Shown here piece after piece: positions 43,217 through 51,964 of a DNA stretch of 64,000 nucleotides. The position numbers and the translations under genes are program-made. Location of the stretch: NCBI RefSeq assembly GCF_024298825.1, contig NZ_CP101153.1, forward strand, positions 2,790,001-2,854,000, read 5' to 3'. Source of the DNA: Haloglomus salinum. GTDB taxonomy: Archaea > Halobacteriota > Halobacteria > Halobacteriales > Haloarculaceae. The notes under the pieces are model-generated. The model had not been told where the DNA came from. It was given only the letters and a program-made list of their open reading frames with translations, and ran no database searches. Within the stretch, counting starts at the first letter, position 1. Every line of letters begins with the position of its first letter.

Positions 43217-44020
43217 ATGTCTCCCGCTGACACCCCAACCGACGAGGACGCCGAGCGGTCGGCTACCGAGTGCGATTCCGGAGCGGACGGGCCGGCTGCC
43301 GAGCGCGAGGCCGGTGCGGGCGGAGCGACCACCGAGGAGCCACCCCACGTCGACGGGCGCGGCCCGGACCCGTCGGTCGGGGAGGGCCTGCTCGACGCGG
43401 AGATGGGTCCCAGCTCGGCGATGGCTCACCTCTACCGGGGAGAGATCCACCGGATGAAGTTCTGGCGCGAGCGGCTGGACCGGACCACCAACTGGGCTGT
43501 TATCGTGATTGCAGCGGTACTGACGTGGGCGTTCTCCAGCGAGCAGAACCCACACTACCTGCTGCTCATCGGGAACGTCGTGCTGGCGACGTTCCTCACC
43601 GTCGAGGCCCGGCGGTACCGGGCGTACGACATCTGGCGCTCGCGGGTCCGCACCCTCCAGCAGGAGGTCTGGGCAGCCGGACTGGACGAGCGCGAGCCGC
43701 TGGACCCGGACTGGCGGTCGAAGCTGGCTGACGATTACCGCCAGCCGACGCTGAAGATAACCGCCGAGGAGGCCATCGCGCACCGCCTGCGTCGCATCTA
43801 CCTCCCGCTGTTCGCGGTACTGAACGGCGCGTGGGTCGTCCGTGTGACGGCGTTCGGCCCGGATACCTGGCCGGCGAGTGCGGCCATCGGCATGGTGCCC
43901 GGTACCGTCGTGACCGCGGTACTCGTCCTGCTGGGCGCGGTGGCGGTGTTCGTGGCCTGCCGTCCCCGCACCTGGCACGCCCACGGCGAACTCCGCGATG
44001 AGGCGCTCCGAAAGGAGTAG
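43217..44020 (+). CDS. DUF2270 membrane protein
   Basis: 267 residues. The first 70 are acidic and low complexity, then AMAHLYRGEIHRMKFWRERL, then pairs of hydrophobic segments (about 90-125 and 195-250) separated by a soluble loop with RRYRAYDIWRSRVRTLQQE. This is the DUF2270 pattern (MxHLYRGEMxR). Function unknown. It starts 5 bases after the DsrE gene, so it may belong to that transcript or to the signalling genes that follow. Confidence 0.85.
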   Translation: MSPADTPTDEDAERSATECDSGADGPAAEREAGAGGATTEEPPHVDGRGPDPSVGEGLLDAEMGPSSAMAHLYRGEIHRMKFWRERLDRTTNWAVIVIAAVLTWAFSSEQNPHYLLLIGNVVLATFLTVEARRYRAYDIWRSRVRTLQQEVWAAGLDEREPLDPDWRSKLADDYRQPTLKITAEEAIAHRLRRIYLPLFAVLNGAWVVRVTAFGPDTWPASAAIGMVPGTVVTAVLVLLGAVAVFVACRPRTWHAHGELRDEALRKE

Positions 44021-44099
44021 CGGGCGGAGCGACCGAGTGGTGCGTGACGGACTGCGCACACCCGCAAACTGTTTCCGAGCGGTGTTCCAGCATGGTGGT

Positions 44100-45290
44100 A
44101 TGCGACGCCTTCGCGGCCCGTGGGGGCCCCCGCTCGCACTCGGCGGCGTCGGGGTACTTCTGCTGGCTGTCGGGCTGTGGAACTTCAATCGGGAGCTGGC
44201 CAATCTGGTCATCCAGTGGGGGCCGGTCGTGGCGTTCTCGCAGATAGCCATCCCGTCGCTGGTGGTCGTCTACGGCGGCTACCGGCTCGCCGCGTCCTCG
44301 TTCAACCGGGACGAGCGCTGGCGCGTGACCCTGTTCGGACTCGTCGGAATGGCCCTCGTGGCGGGCGGGGTCTACACCACCATCATCGTCCGGCTGGCCG
44401 AGGCCCGGCCCGTCGGCGAGCCACAGTACGTCGTCGCGGTGATGGCCGGTGTCGGGGCGGCGGGCGGGGCCGCGATGGGTTCGCTCAGCATCACCAGCCG
44501 CCGGGACGCCCGCCAGGCCGAACGCGCGCGCGACAACTTCGAGCTGCTGAACAGCATCATCCGGCACGACATCCTCAACAGCATGATGATCGTCCAGTCC
44601 CGGGCGGAGTTCATCGAGGACGAGGCCGAGGACGACCGCATCCGTGAGTTCGCCGACACCATCCTCACGCAGACCAGCGGCGTCGTCGACCAGGTCGAGC
44701 GGACACGGGCCATCCTGCAGGCACTCCGGACGAGCGACCCCCGGCTGGAGGCCATCGACTTGGAGGCGGTCGTCGAGCACGAACTCGACACCATCCGGAC
44801 CACCTACGACGAGGTGACCGTCGAGACCGACCTGCCCTCCGGTCCGGTCCACGTCCGCGCGGACGACCTGCTCGACGACGTGGTCGGCAACGTCCTCTCG
44901 AACGCCGTCGAGCACAACGACAAGGACGACCCGCGGGTCGTTGTCTCGGCCAGCGTTCGCGACGACGACGCACTCGCCGACCACTCCGGGGACGAGGACG
45001 AATCGGAGGCAGTCGTCGAACTCCGCATCGCCGACAACGGCCCCGGCGTCGACGACGACCTCAAGGATGCCGTGTTCCGCCGCGACGAGACCGGCCTCCA
45101 CGAGGACGGCACCGGCTCCGGGTTCGGCCTCTTCTTCGTCGACACGATGATGCGCAAGTACGGCGGCGAGGTGACCATCGAGGACAACGACCCCGAGGGG
45201 GCGGTCTTCGTCTTCCGATTCAGCAGGGCCACGCCCGAGTCGGACGAGCCCTCGGAGGACCTGACCGACGTGGTCGAGGTCCCCGCCTGA
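44100..45290 (+). CDS. Membrane histidine kinase
   Basis: 396 residues. Four hydrophobic segments (about 12-28, 44-62, 77-97 and 111-129) form a sensor, a short coiled coil follows, then the H-box NFELLNSIIRHDILNSMM with phosphoacceptor His156. The ATPase domain has the N-box VVGNVLSNAVEHND, G1 IADNGPGV, and a GTGSGFGLFFVDTMM G2 region. The H-box and kinase are of the haloarchaeal RHDILN type. It pairs with the HalX response regulator 97 bases downstream. Confidence 0.9.
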   Translation: MRRLRGPWGPPLALGGVGVLLLAVGLWNFNRELANLVIQWGPVVAFSQIAIPSLVVVYGGYRLAASSFNRDERWRVTLFGLVGMALVAGGVYTTIIVRLAEARPVGEPQYVVAVMAGVGAAGGAAMGSLSITSRRDARQAERARDNFELLNSIIRHDILNSMMIVQSRAEFIEDEAEDDRIREFADTILTQTSGVVDQVERTRAILQALRTSDPRLEAIDLEAVVEHELDTIRTTYDEVTVETDLPSGPVHVRADDLLDDVVGNVLSNAVEHNDKDDPRVVVSASVRDDDALADHSGDEDESEAVVELRIADNGPGVDDDLKDAVFRRDETGLHEDGTGSGFGLFFVDTMMRKYGGEVTIEDNDPEGAVFVFRFSRATPESDEPSEDLTDVVEVPA

Positions 45291-45356
45291 CGGCCCGGCT
45301 TCGGCCGGGAACCCGCCCACGCGGCTCGTATCAGGGTGCCGATGCCTCGGGTGAGG

Positions 45357-45363
45357 GTTTATT
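45357..45363 (+). promoter_or_regulatory. TATA-like element of the HalX regulator
   Basis: GTTTATT at 45357-45363 lies 25-31 bases upstream of the ATG at 45388, predicting a leaderless transcript separate from the kinase. Confidence 0.5.
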
Positions 45364-45387
45364 CCCGAGGGCGACGATGATGGCCCC

Positions 45388-46005
45388 ATGAGCGAAAGCG
45401 ACGGGCAGGCGGACGACCAGCCGACGGTGCTGGTGGTGGAGGACGAGGAGGAACTCCGCCGGACGTACGAACTCTGGCTCGCGGGCGACTACGAGGTCAT
45501 CACGGCCGCGGAGGGGGAGGAGGCACTGGAACTCGTCGACGACGATGTCGGCGTCGTGCTGCTCGACCGGATGATGCCGGGGCTGTCGGGCAAGGAGACG
45601 CTCGCGAAGATGCAGGACCAGGGTGTCGAGGCGAAGTTCGCTATGGTCACGGCCGTCGAGCCGGATTTCGACATCATCGAGATGGGGTTCGACGCCTACC
45701 TCACGAAGCCCATCGACGAGGACCGACTGCGCGACACCATCGAGAGCCTCCGCTCGCAGGAGGCCTACTCGGACGCGCTCGACGAGTACACCTCACTGCT
45801 GGCGAAGAAGGAGACGCTGAAGGCCCGCAAGAGCGAGGAGGAACTGGCCGAGAGCGAGGCCTTCGCCGAGCTGGAGTCCCGGCTCGCCGAGCTGGAGGCC
45901 GAACTCGAGGACGCGGACTCGGGTGCCGGCGACGACGCCGGCTTCGTCGCTGCGCTCCGCAGTATCGACGAAGGGGCCCAGCGGACCGAACCCGAGGAGT
46001 CATAA
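45388..46005 (+). CDS. HalX-type response regulator
   Basis: 205 residues. The receiver domain starts QPTVLVVEDEEELRR, has the phosphoacceptor in VVLLDRMMPG (Asp60), and the Lys of YLTKPID. The C-terminal part is the HalX coiled helix, SDALDEYTSLLAKKETLKAR, found in haloarchaeal receivers without DNA-binding domains. An acidic tail follows. It is the natural partner of the histidine kinase upstream. Confidence 0.93.
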   Translation: MSESDGQADDQPTVLVVEDEEELRRTYELWLAGDYEVITAAEGEEALELVDDDVGVVLLDRMMPGLSGKETLAKMQDQGVEAKFAMVTAVEPDFDIIEMGFDAYLTKPIDEDRLRDTIESLRSQEAYSDALDEYTSLLAKKETLKARKSEEELAESEAFAELESRLAELEAELEDADSGAGDDAGFVAALRSIDEGAQRTEPEES

Positions 46006-46039
46006 CGCCACCCTGCGAACCTGACACACTCTCAACATC

Positions 46040-46678
46040 ATGAGCGGAGTCACGAACGAGCGGGACGCCTACGACCTGGGCTCGTCGTTTCCCGTCGCCG
46101 AGGCGCGGAGCCAGGCACCCGGAACGACGCTTCTCATCACCGGCCCGGGGGCGGTCGCCGAGCGTGCGGCGTTCGAGATTCTCCTTGCCGGCCTCGAGAC
46201 CGGCGAGGGCATCGTGCCGGTCAGCACGGACCGGTCCACCGCCGACCTCCAGCGCGAACTCGCTGCCCACTCCGGCGGCGCGCTGGACGGGAAGCTGGCC
46301 GTCATCGACGTGAGCGGCGAGTCGGCCGACGGCGGGAGTCCGGACGACCTCGCGGCCATCGGGCGCGAACTCAACGACGCTATCGACCGCGTCGACGTGC
46401 CCCGTGTCCGAATCGGCGTCCTCTCGCTGACGGGGATGCTGGCCCACCTCGACCGGAGCGAGGTGTTCAAGTTCTGTCACGTCGTCCGGGACCGCATCGA
46501 CGACGCCGGCTTCTTCGGTATCGCGACGCTCGACACCGAGCAGGTCGAGGCGGCGACGGTGTCGATGCTACAGGAGGCGTTCGACGGCACGGTCGAGGTC
46601 CACGAGGACGAGAAGGGCGACCTCGTACGGGTCGTCGGCCTGCCGGACGCGCCGGTCACCTGGCACGACTGGAGCTAG
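46040..46678 (+). CDS. RecA/KaiC-like haloarchaeal protein without canonical P-loop
   Basis: 212 residues. The fold is suggested by the pattern TTLLITGPGAVAERAAFEILL, then IVPVSTDRSTADLQREL, then VRIGVLSLTGMLAHLDRSEVFKFCHVVRDR-type strands. The P-loop position reads GPGAVAERA, without GK[ST], so ATP binding is unlikely in the usual way. I recall this as part of a haloarchaeal family (DUF7504-like) linked with signalling. It follows the HalX gene after 34 bases, and its end overlaps the next gene by 4 bases. Confidence 0.65.
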   Translation: MSGVTNERDAYDLGSSFPVAEARSQAPGTTLLITGPGAVAERAAFEILLAGLETGEGIVPVSTDRSTADLQRELAAHSGGALDGKLAVIDVSGESADGGSPDDLAAIGRELNDAIDRVDVPRVRIGVLSLTGMLAHLDRSEVFKFCHVVRDRIDDAGFFGIATLDTEQVEAATVSMLQEAFDGTVEVHEDEKGDLVRVVGLPDAPVTWHDWS

Positions 46679-47289
46679 CTCCGCTCCCAGCCGTCCTCGG
46701 ACCACTCGTAGACGCCCTCGAACAGGCTCCGGATGGTGGACACCGTCTGCTCGTCGTGTGCCTCGGGGTCCATGTAGAAGACACTCATCACGTCCGCCCG
46801 CTTCATGCGACTCGTCAGGACGTGGAGGAACTGGAACACCTGCTTGGTGTCGGCGTACTGGAGCATCGTCGTCACGGAGTCGAAGACGACGACGCACTGG
46901 CGTTCCTGCCACGCGTCGAGACACTCGTTGATGCGGATGCCCAGCCCCGTCAGGTCGCCCGGGTCGGCGACCGTGGTCATCCGATAGGAGGTCTCGGCGC
47001 TGGTGCCCGTCGTCCCTGTGTGGTTGCAGCCGATCGTGGCCACCTCCTTCGGCGGCTTCCGCCACCGGTCCTCCCAAGAGGCGATCTGCTCGTCGGGGTC
47101 CCGAAGGAGCGACACCGCGAGCAGGGAGGGCGTGCCGGTCACGCTCTCCATGAGCCGCACGATGGCGTCACCGTCACCTTCCATCGACGGCCCCAGCAGG
47201 AGGAGGTTCGACGGCACCGCCTCGCCGAACGGGGGAGCCGTGGCTGGGGCATCGTCCGGACCCGTCCCAGCGGATTCGACTCCCGTCAC
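46675..47289 (-). CDS. Second RecA/KaiC-like protein without canonical P-loop (convergent)
   Basis: 204 residues. The N-terminal strand VPSNLLLLGPSMEGDGDAIV again lacks GK[ST]. The rest, with IASWEDRWRKPPKEVATIG, then RQCVVVFDSVTTMLQYAD (Walker B-like position) and KQVFQFLHVLTSRMKRA, resembles the gene facing it. The two are probably distant paralogs that overlap at their stops. They may form a pair in the same signalling path. Confidence 0.62.
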   Translation of the reverse strand: MTGVESAGTGPDDAPATAPPFGEAVPSNLLLLGPSMEGDGDAIVRLMESVTGTPSLLAVSLLRDPDEQIASWEDRWRKPPKEVATIGCNHTGTTGTSAETSYRMTTVADPGDLTGLGIRINECLDAWQERQCVVVFDSVTTMLQYADTKQVFQFLHVLTSRMKRADVMSVFYMDPEAHDEQTVSTIRSLFEGVYEWSEDGWERS

Positions 47290-47411
47290 ACTACCATGTA
47301 GATGACCCAGTCACTTAACCACCGCTAACGGTTTCAGAACGAGATAATACGCCCCGGAACGGGCTGAACGGCCGAATCCGTCCTCGACAGACCGTGTGCA
47401 GCCGTGGGTTG

Positions 47412-47924
47412 TCACGGGCTCTCTGTGATGGCTGTTGCCACGTCTCGGACGGTCTCGAAGGCGTCGTCGGAGTACGCGATGAACCGGACATCGGAGAGGG
47501 TCGTCGGGTCGTACGCGTCGATGACCTCGCAGATGATGCGGGCCCCTTCCTCGAGGTCGAACCCGGCCACGCCGGTTCCCAGCGCCGGAATCACGAGCGA
47601 CGCACAGTCCAGTTCGTCGGCCGTCCCCAGCGTGTTCCGCGTGGCGGCCCGGATGGACTGGCGGGTCGCCTGCCCGTCGCCGTAGTGGGGCATCGCCGCG
47701 GCGTGGATGACGTACCCGGCGTCGAGGTCGTAGGCGTCGGTCACAGCCACCTCTCCGAGGTCGACTGGTCCCTTCGAGACCGCTTCCTCGTTTATCTCGC
47801 GGCCGGCACCGCGCCGGAGCGCCCCGGCTACACCGCTCCCCATCTGCAGGCTGGTCCCCGCCGCGTTCACGAGCGCGTCTGCGGACTGCGCGGCGATGTC
47901 GCCCTGGACGACTCGGAACTCCAT
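47412..47924 (-). CDS. Macro-domain (ADP-ribose binding) protein
   Basis: 170 residues starting MEFRVVQGDIAAQSADALVN. The macro domain marks are QGDI, ADALVNAAGTSLQMGSGVAG (ligand loop), the YVIHAAAMPHYGDG strand and LVIPALGTGVAGF. Such proteins bind or hydrolyse ADP-ribose groups or related nucleotides. The ATG at 47924 is the only one that starts on the family's first strand. Confidence 0.9.
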   Translation of the reverse strand: MEFRVVQGDIAAQSADALVNAAGTSLQMGSGVAGALRRGAGREINEEAVSKGPVDLGEVAVTDAYDLDAGYVIHAAAMPHYGDGQATRQSIRAATRNTLGTADELDCASLVIPALGTGVAGFDLEEGARIICEVIDAYDPTTLSDVRFIAYSDDAFETVRDVATAITESP

Positions 47925-48060
47925 GTCGACGCCTGTCCCGGCGACCCACAAAGCTCCAGCGGCGACGCGGGTACGCCTGACGTGCAGAGGTCCTGGTTCC
48001 ACTCCGGCGAACGCCGCCCACGCCGTCAGGCCGATACCGCGTCGGCTCGTAGTCGTGGGT

Positions 48061-48786
48061 ATGTGCGCCCGTTTCGCCGACTGCAAGCTCCTCTCGATGG
48101 TGTGGGAGGACCTGCTGTTCGCTCACTGGCGGGTCGACCCCGCCCTCGTCGACGAGCGGCTCCCCGACGGCCTCGCCGTCGACACCTACGACGGGGACGC
48201 CTACCTCGGCGTCGTGCCGTTCGTGATGCGGGACATCGGTCCCCGGTTCGCGCCGGTGGGGCTCTCCTTCGGGGAGCTGAACCTCCGGACGTACGTCCAC
48301 GAGACGGCTGACGGGCCCAGCGACGACGACCCCGACGAGGGCGGGCGCGGGGTCTACTTCTTCAACCTCGACGCCGACGACCGGCTCGGGGTGGGTATCG
48401 CGCGCTCGCTGTTCCAGCTCCCGTACTACCGGGCGAACATGACCATCGACGCGGCCGGCGACCGGGTGGCGTTCCGCTCCCAGCGGCCCGACGGCTCGGC
48501 GGCCTTCGCGGCCGCGTACGGGCCCGACGGGGAGTCGTTCGTCCCCGAGCCGGGCTCGCTCCCGGCGTTCCTCACGGAGAACTACCGGTTCTACACCGCC
48601 GACGGGGGCGGTCGGCTCTGGTACGGCGACATCGACCACCCCCGGTGGGAGCTGGCCCCCGCGAGTGCGGACTTCGTCCGGAACGAGCTGTTCGACGTGA
48701 ACGGGTTCGACCATCCCGGGGGCGAGCCGCTCCTCCACTTCGCAGAGCGTATTCGGGTGACTGCGGGGCGCATCCACCGGGCGTGA
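48061..48786 (+). CDS. DUF2071 (YqjF-like) protein
   Basis: 241 residues starting MCARFADCKLLSMVWEDLLFAHWRV. LPDGLAVDTYDGDAYLGVVPF and LNLRTYVHETADG, then VYFFNLDADDRLGVGIARSL, then LPYYRANMTID are the successive DUF2071 blocks. Function unknown; the fold is a lipocalin-like beta structure. The first in-frame ATG at 48061 begins at the family start; the open frame extends upstream only by composition. Divergent from the macro-domain gene. Confidence 0.88.
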   Translation: MCARFADCKLLSMVWEDLLFAHWRVDPALVDERLPDGLAVDTYDGDAYLGVVPFVMRDIGPRFAPVGLSFGELNLRTYVHETADGPSDDDPDEGGRGVYFFNLDADDRLGVGIARSLFQLPYYRANMTIDAAGDRVAFRSQRPDGSAAFAAAYGPDGESFVPEPGSLPAFLTENYRFYTADGGGRLWYGDIDHPRWELAPASADFVRNELFDVNGFDHPGGEPLLHFAERIRVTAGRIHRA

Positions 48787-48870
48787 GCCCCGTCGCCGCT
48801 TCGGCAGTTCACCCTGCCAGCCACTCGCGGGTCGGGGGCTACTTTAGTCACGACCTCGTCCGAGGAACCA

Positions 48871-49542
48871 ATGAGTGACGGCGACGGGCGGGTCGACGAC
48901 GCCACGCCGGGACCGGACGACCGGGGCGGCAACAGCGACGAGGCCGCCGCTCCGGCGGAGACGGCCGACACCGAGTCCGCGGTCCGAGAGGTGACCGACA
49001 GCGGGGATGGGGCCACCGAGGACGGGGCCGCCACCGAGCCGCTGGACCCCGCCGCGGTCGACGTGGCGGAGCTGACGGGCCCGGAGCGGTCGCTGGAGTC
49101 CGCCGTCCGGCTGGTGTGGATCCTTCGGGCGGCACTCGCCGCGGTGGTCCTCGGCGCGGTCACCGGTGCACTGTCCGTCGTCCTCGATGCTCCGGCGTGG
49201 ATCGGCCCGGTCGTGTTCACGGTGCTGTTCCTGTTCGGCGCGACCCGGGCACACCTCCGGTACGAGTCCTGGTCGTACCGGGTGCGGACGGACTCGTTGT
49301 TCCTCGACCGTGGCGTCCTTACACGCGTCCGGACCGTCGTCCCGTACGTCCGTATCCAGCACGTCGACGCCTCGCGCGGTCCGGTCGAGCGGGCGTTCGG
49401 CCTCGCCACCGTAGTCGTCTACACCGCGGGGTCGCGCGGCGCCGACGTCTCCATCCCGGGACTCACGCCCGACCGCGCGGACGACCTGCAGGACCGGCTG
49501 AAGCGACTGGCCATCGCCGCAGAGGGGGAGGACGCGGTCTGA
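48871..49542 (+). CDS. Bacterial-type PH domain protein (YdbS-like)
   Basis: 223 residues. After a long acidic low-complexity N-terminus (1-65) come two hydrophobic segments (about 87-107 and 113-130), then the PH-like core SWSYRVRTDSLFLDRGVLTR and VPYVRIQHVDASRGPVERAF. It matches YdbS, which is usually beside YdbT. The next gene, YdbT-like, starts one base after the stop, so the two form an operon. Confidence 0.86.
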   Translation: MSDGDGRVDDATPGPDDRGGNSDEAAAPAETADTESAVREVTDSGDGATEDGAATEPLDPAAVDVAELTGPERSLESAVRLVWILRAALAAVVLGAVTGALSVVLDAPAWIGPVVFTVLFLFGATRAHLRYESWSYRVRTDSLFLDRGVLTRVRTVVPYVRIQHVDASRGPVERAFGLATVVVYTAGSRGADVSIPGLTPDRADDLQDRLKRLAIAAEGEDAV

Positions 49543-49543
49543 G

Positions 49544-51064
49544 ATGCGTCTTACCCCCCTCTCGATTCCGTACGGCGCCGCGACGACGGCCGCGCGGCTG
49601 GGGTGGATACTCGTCATCGCCACCTTCGGCTCGACGCAGATGCCCGGCGCCGGGCCGCTGGTGGCCCTGGCCGTCGTCGCCGGGGTGCTGGCACTGGCGG
49701 GGCTCTACCAGTTCGCGCGCTGGCAGCGGTTCGAGTACGAACTCACGGGGGACACGCTCGATATCGAGTCCGGCGTCTTCTCCCGCCGGACCCGCGAGAT
49801 TCCGCTCGGTCGCGTCCAGAACGTCGATACCAGTCGGAACGCCGTCCAGCGAGCCCTCGGCATCGCCGCCGTCACGGTCGAGACGGCGGGCGGCAGCGAC
49901 GTGGAGGCCGAACTCCGGTACGTCACGGAGGCCGAAGCCGAGCGCCTCCGCGCCGAAGTCGGCCGGCTGAAACGGCGAGCCGAGGATGAGCGGAACGGAG
50001 AGGCGACGGCCGCTGACGACCCCGAGGAGGAGGAGCTGTTCGCCATGTCGCCCCGCGAACTGGCGTTGCTGGGTGTCGTCTCGGTCGACCTGCGCCTGCT
50101 ATCGCTGTTCTCGGCGGTCATCCCCATCGTCGCCCCGTCGCTGACACGGCGGGCCACGGACCCGCTGTTCTCGCTGGCGGTCGCCGCGCCGCTGTTCGCG
50201 GCCGGTATCGTCCTCGTCGCGGTGCTGGCGAGCGCGGCCTTCTCCGTGGGGAACTTCTACGGGTTCCGCCTCGCGCGCGCCGGCGACGAACTCCGGTACG
50301 AGCGCGGCCTCCTCAACCGCTACACCGGGACGGTCCCGCTGTCGAAGGTCCAGTCGGTGGTGCTCTCGGAGAACGTCCTCGCGCGGCGCATCGGCTACGC
50401 GTCGCTCACCGTCGAGACGGCGGGCTACGCGCCCGGGGACGCGGGAGCGGAGTCGGCCGTCCCGTTGGCGCGCCGCTCGCGCGTCGTCGACCTGGCGCGC
50501 GAGGTGGAGCCGTTCGGTGAGGTGTCGTTCGAACGCCCGCCCGCCCGCGCCCGCACCCGGTACGCTATCAGGTACGCACTGGCCGGCCTCCTGCTCACGG
50601 GCATCGCCTACGGCGTCCACCGGTTCTCGGAGTTCTCGTTCGCCTGGTATCTCACTCTCGGGCTGGTGTTGCTGGCGCCGCTGGGAGCCCACCTGAAATG
50701 GCGCAACCTCGGGTTCGCCGTCCTCGCGGACCACGTCGTCCTCCGGTCGGGGTTCTGGTCGCGCGAGACGACCGTCGTTCCGTACTACCGGGTCCAGACG
50801 GTCGTGGAGACCGAGAGCGTCTTCCAGCGTCGCCGTGACCTCGCGACGGTGGTCGTCGACACGGCCGGGTCGCGCGGCCTGACGAGCGGTGACCCGAAGG
50901 CGCTCGATATCGAGGCCGACCGCGCCGCCCAGCTCCGGGAGACGGTGGCCGACCGGTTGCAGGACTCCCTGCAGGCCCGCCGAGCCGAGCGCCGCCGGGA
51001 GCGCGAACGGGACCTGCGCGCGCCCCCCGCCGACCGAACTCAGTCGTCGGTCGCGTCCCGGTAG
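49544..51064 (+). CDS. Membrane protein with repeated PH domains (YdbT-like)
   Basis: 506 residues with six or so hydrophobic segments in pairs, each pair followed by a PH core: FEYELTGDTLDIESGVFSRR and IPLGRVQNVDTSRNAVQRAL; DELRYERGLLNRYTGTVPLS with KVQSVVLSENV; and LADHVVLRSGFWSRETTVVP with YRVQTVVETES. So there are three bPH2 copies, as in bacterial YdbT. Bacterial pairs help resist antimicrobial compounds; in archaea the function is unknown. The tail is basic/acidic (RRAERRRERERD). Confidence 0.88.
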   Translation: MRLTPLSIPYGAATTAARLGWILVIATFGSTQMPGAGPLVALAVVAGVLALAGLYQFARWQRFEYELTGDTLDIESGVFSRRTREIPLGRVQNVDTSRNAVQRALGIAAVTVETAGGSDVEAELRYVTEAEAERLRAEVGRLKRRAEDERNGEATAADDPEEEELFAMSPRELALLGVVSVDLRLLSLFSAVIPIVAPSLTRRATDPLFSLAVAAPLFAAGIVLVAVLASAAFSVGNFYGFRLARAGDELRYERGLLNRYTGTVPLSKVQSVVLSENVLARRIGYASLTVETAGYAPGDAGAESAVPLARRSRVVDLAREVEPFGEVSFERPPARARTRYAIRYALAGLLLTGIAYGVHRFSEFSFAWYLTLGLVLLAPLGAHLKWRNLGFAVLADHVVLRSGFWSRETTVVPYYRVQTVVETESVFQRRRDLATVVVDTAGSRGLTSGDPKALDIEADRAAQLRETVADRLQDSLQARRAERRRERERDLRAPPADRTQSSVASR

Positions 51065-51192
51065 CGGGTCAGCGTCAGTACGTACCTCCGTCCACAGTTC
51101 GGACACGCCGTCCGGAGGTCCGCCTCGGCCTCGAGTGGGTCGCCGTGGACGTCCATCTCGTCCCCGCACCAGCACTCTACCTTTACGTTCAT
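51040..51192 (-). CDS. Very small zinc-finger protein
   Basis: 50 residues, below usual gene-calling limits: MNVKVECWCGDEMDVHGDPL, then a linker and TACPNCGRRYVLTLTRYRD. Four Cys in C-x-C and C-x2-C pairs suggest one zinc site. It overlaps the 3' end of the PH gene by 25 bases on the other strand and is divergent from the gene at 51311. A coding call rests on the paired Cys motifs and a clean ATG-to-stop frame. Confidence 0.62.
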   Translation of the reverse strand: MNVKVECWCGDEMDVHGDPLEAEADLRTACPNCGRRYVLTLTRYRDATDD

Positions 51193-51310
51193 TCAGTCGG
51201 GTCGACGCTGCACAGTCCCCTCCAATGTGGATTCGGGCGGATATTTGCCGCGGTTTTTGCACGCACCGGCAAGCGTCACACACAAGCCCCGGCGCCGTGG
51301 GCCATCAGTC

Positions 51311-51964
51311 GTGACCGACTCGCGCACGCGTCTGGTCGGGGCCGCCAGCGTCGCGAGCCTCGTCCTCGCCGTCCTCCTGGGACTCGTTTTCGACCCGACC
51401 GTCCGCATCCTTCCCGTTCGGGCCCGGCTCTCGGACCTCGGGCGGCCGGGCGGGGCGGGCGCGTTCCCGTTCGACTACGGACTCGTGCTCGCCGGGTTGT
51501 TCGGGCTGGTCGCCGTCCGCGCCTGGTGGGAGGCGGCGCCCGACCGCCACGACCGGGTCACGACGACACTCGCCGGCGTGGCGTTCACCGGTCTCGCGCT
51601 CGCGGGCCTGTTCCCCGCCCCGTCGGTCGCGCACCTTCCGGCGCTCGCGGCCGCCTACCTCGCGGGCTGGACGGCGCCGCTGCTGGACGGGTTCGGACTG
51701 CGGCGGGCCGGGGCAGGTGATGACGACCGGTCCCGTGCCGGACTCCTGCTCGTCGGCGGCGCCGCCCTCGTCGCCGTGCTGTGGGTGGTCCGCGCGCTCG
51801 TCGCGACGACGTTCGTCCTCTCCGGGCCGACGAGCGCGCTGCTGCTCGCCGAGCTCGCGACGCTCGCGCTGTTCGCCGGCTGGGTACTGTTCCGGGCGGG
51901 CGTCGGGCACGCGGCCCTCGGGGGGGCCGCCACGGACGGCGGCGTCAGCGCTGGCGGACGGTGA
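51311..51964 (+). CDS. DUF998-like membrane protein
   Basis: 217 residues from a GTG at 51311, with about six hydrophobic segments. ARLSDLGRPGGAGAFPFDYG after the first helix is typical of DUF998 membrane proteins, in which an SDLG...N/D-x-G region follows helix 1. Helices with LLDGFGLRRAG turn follow. The longer frame from 51227 adds residues that do not look like a signal. Its end overlaps the P450 end by 20 bases. The family call is moderate. Confidence 0.65.
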   Translation: MTDSRTRLVGAASVASLVLAVLLGLVFDPTVRILPVRARLSDLGRPGGAGAFPFDYGLVLAGLFGLVAVRAWWEAAPDRHDRVTTTLAGVAFTGLALAGLFPAPSVAHLPALAAAYLAGWTAPLLDGFGLRRAGAGDDDRSRAGLLLVGGAALVAVLWVVRALVATTFVLSGPTSALLLAELATLALFAGWVLFRAGVGHAALGGAATDGGVSAGGR

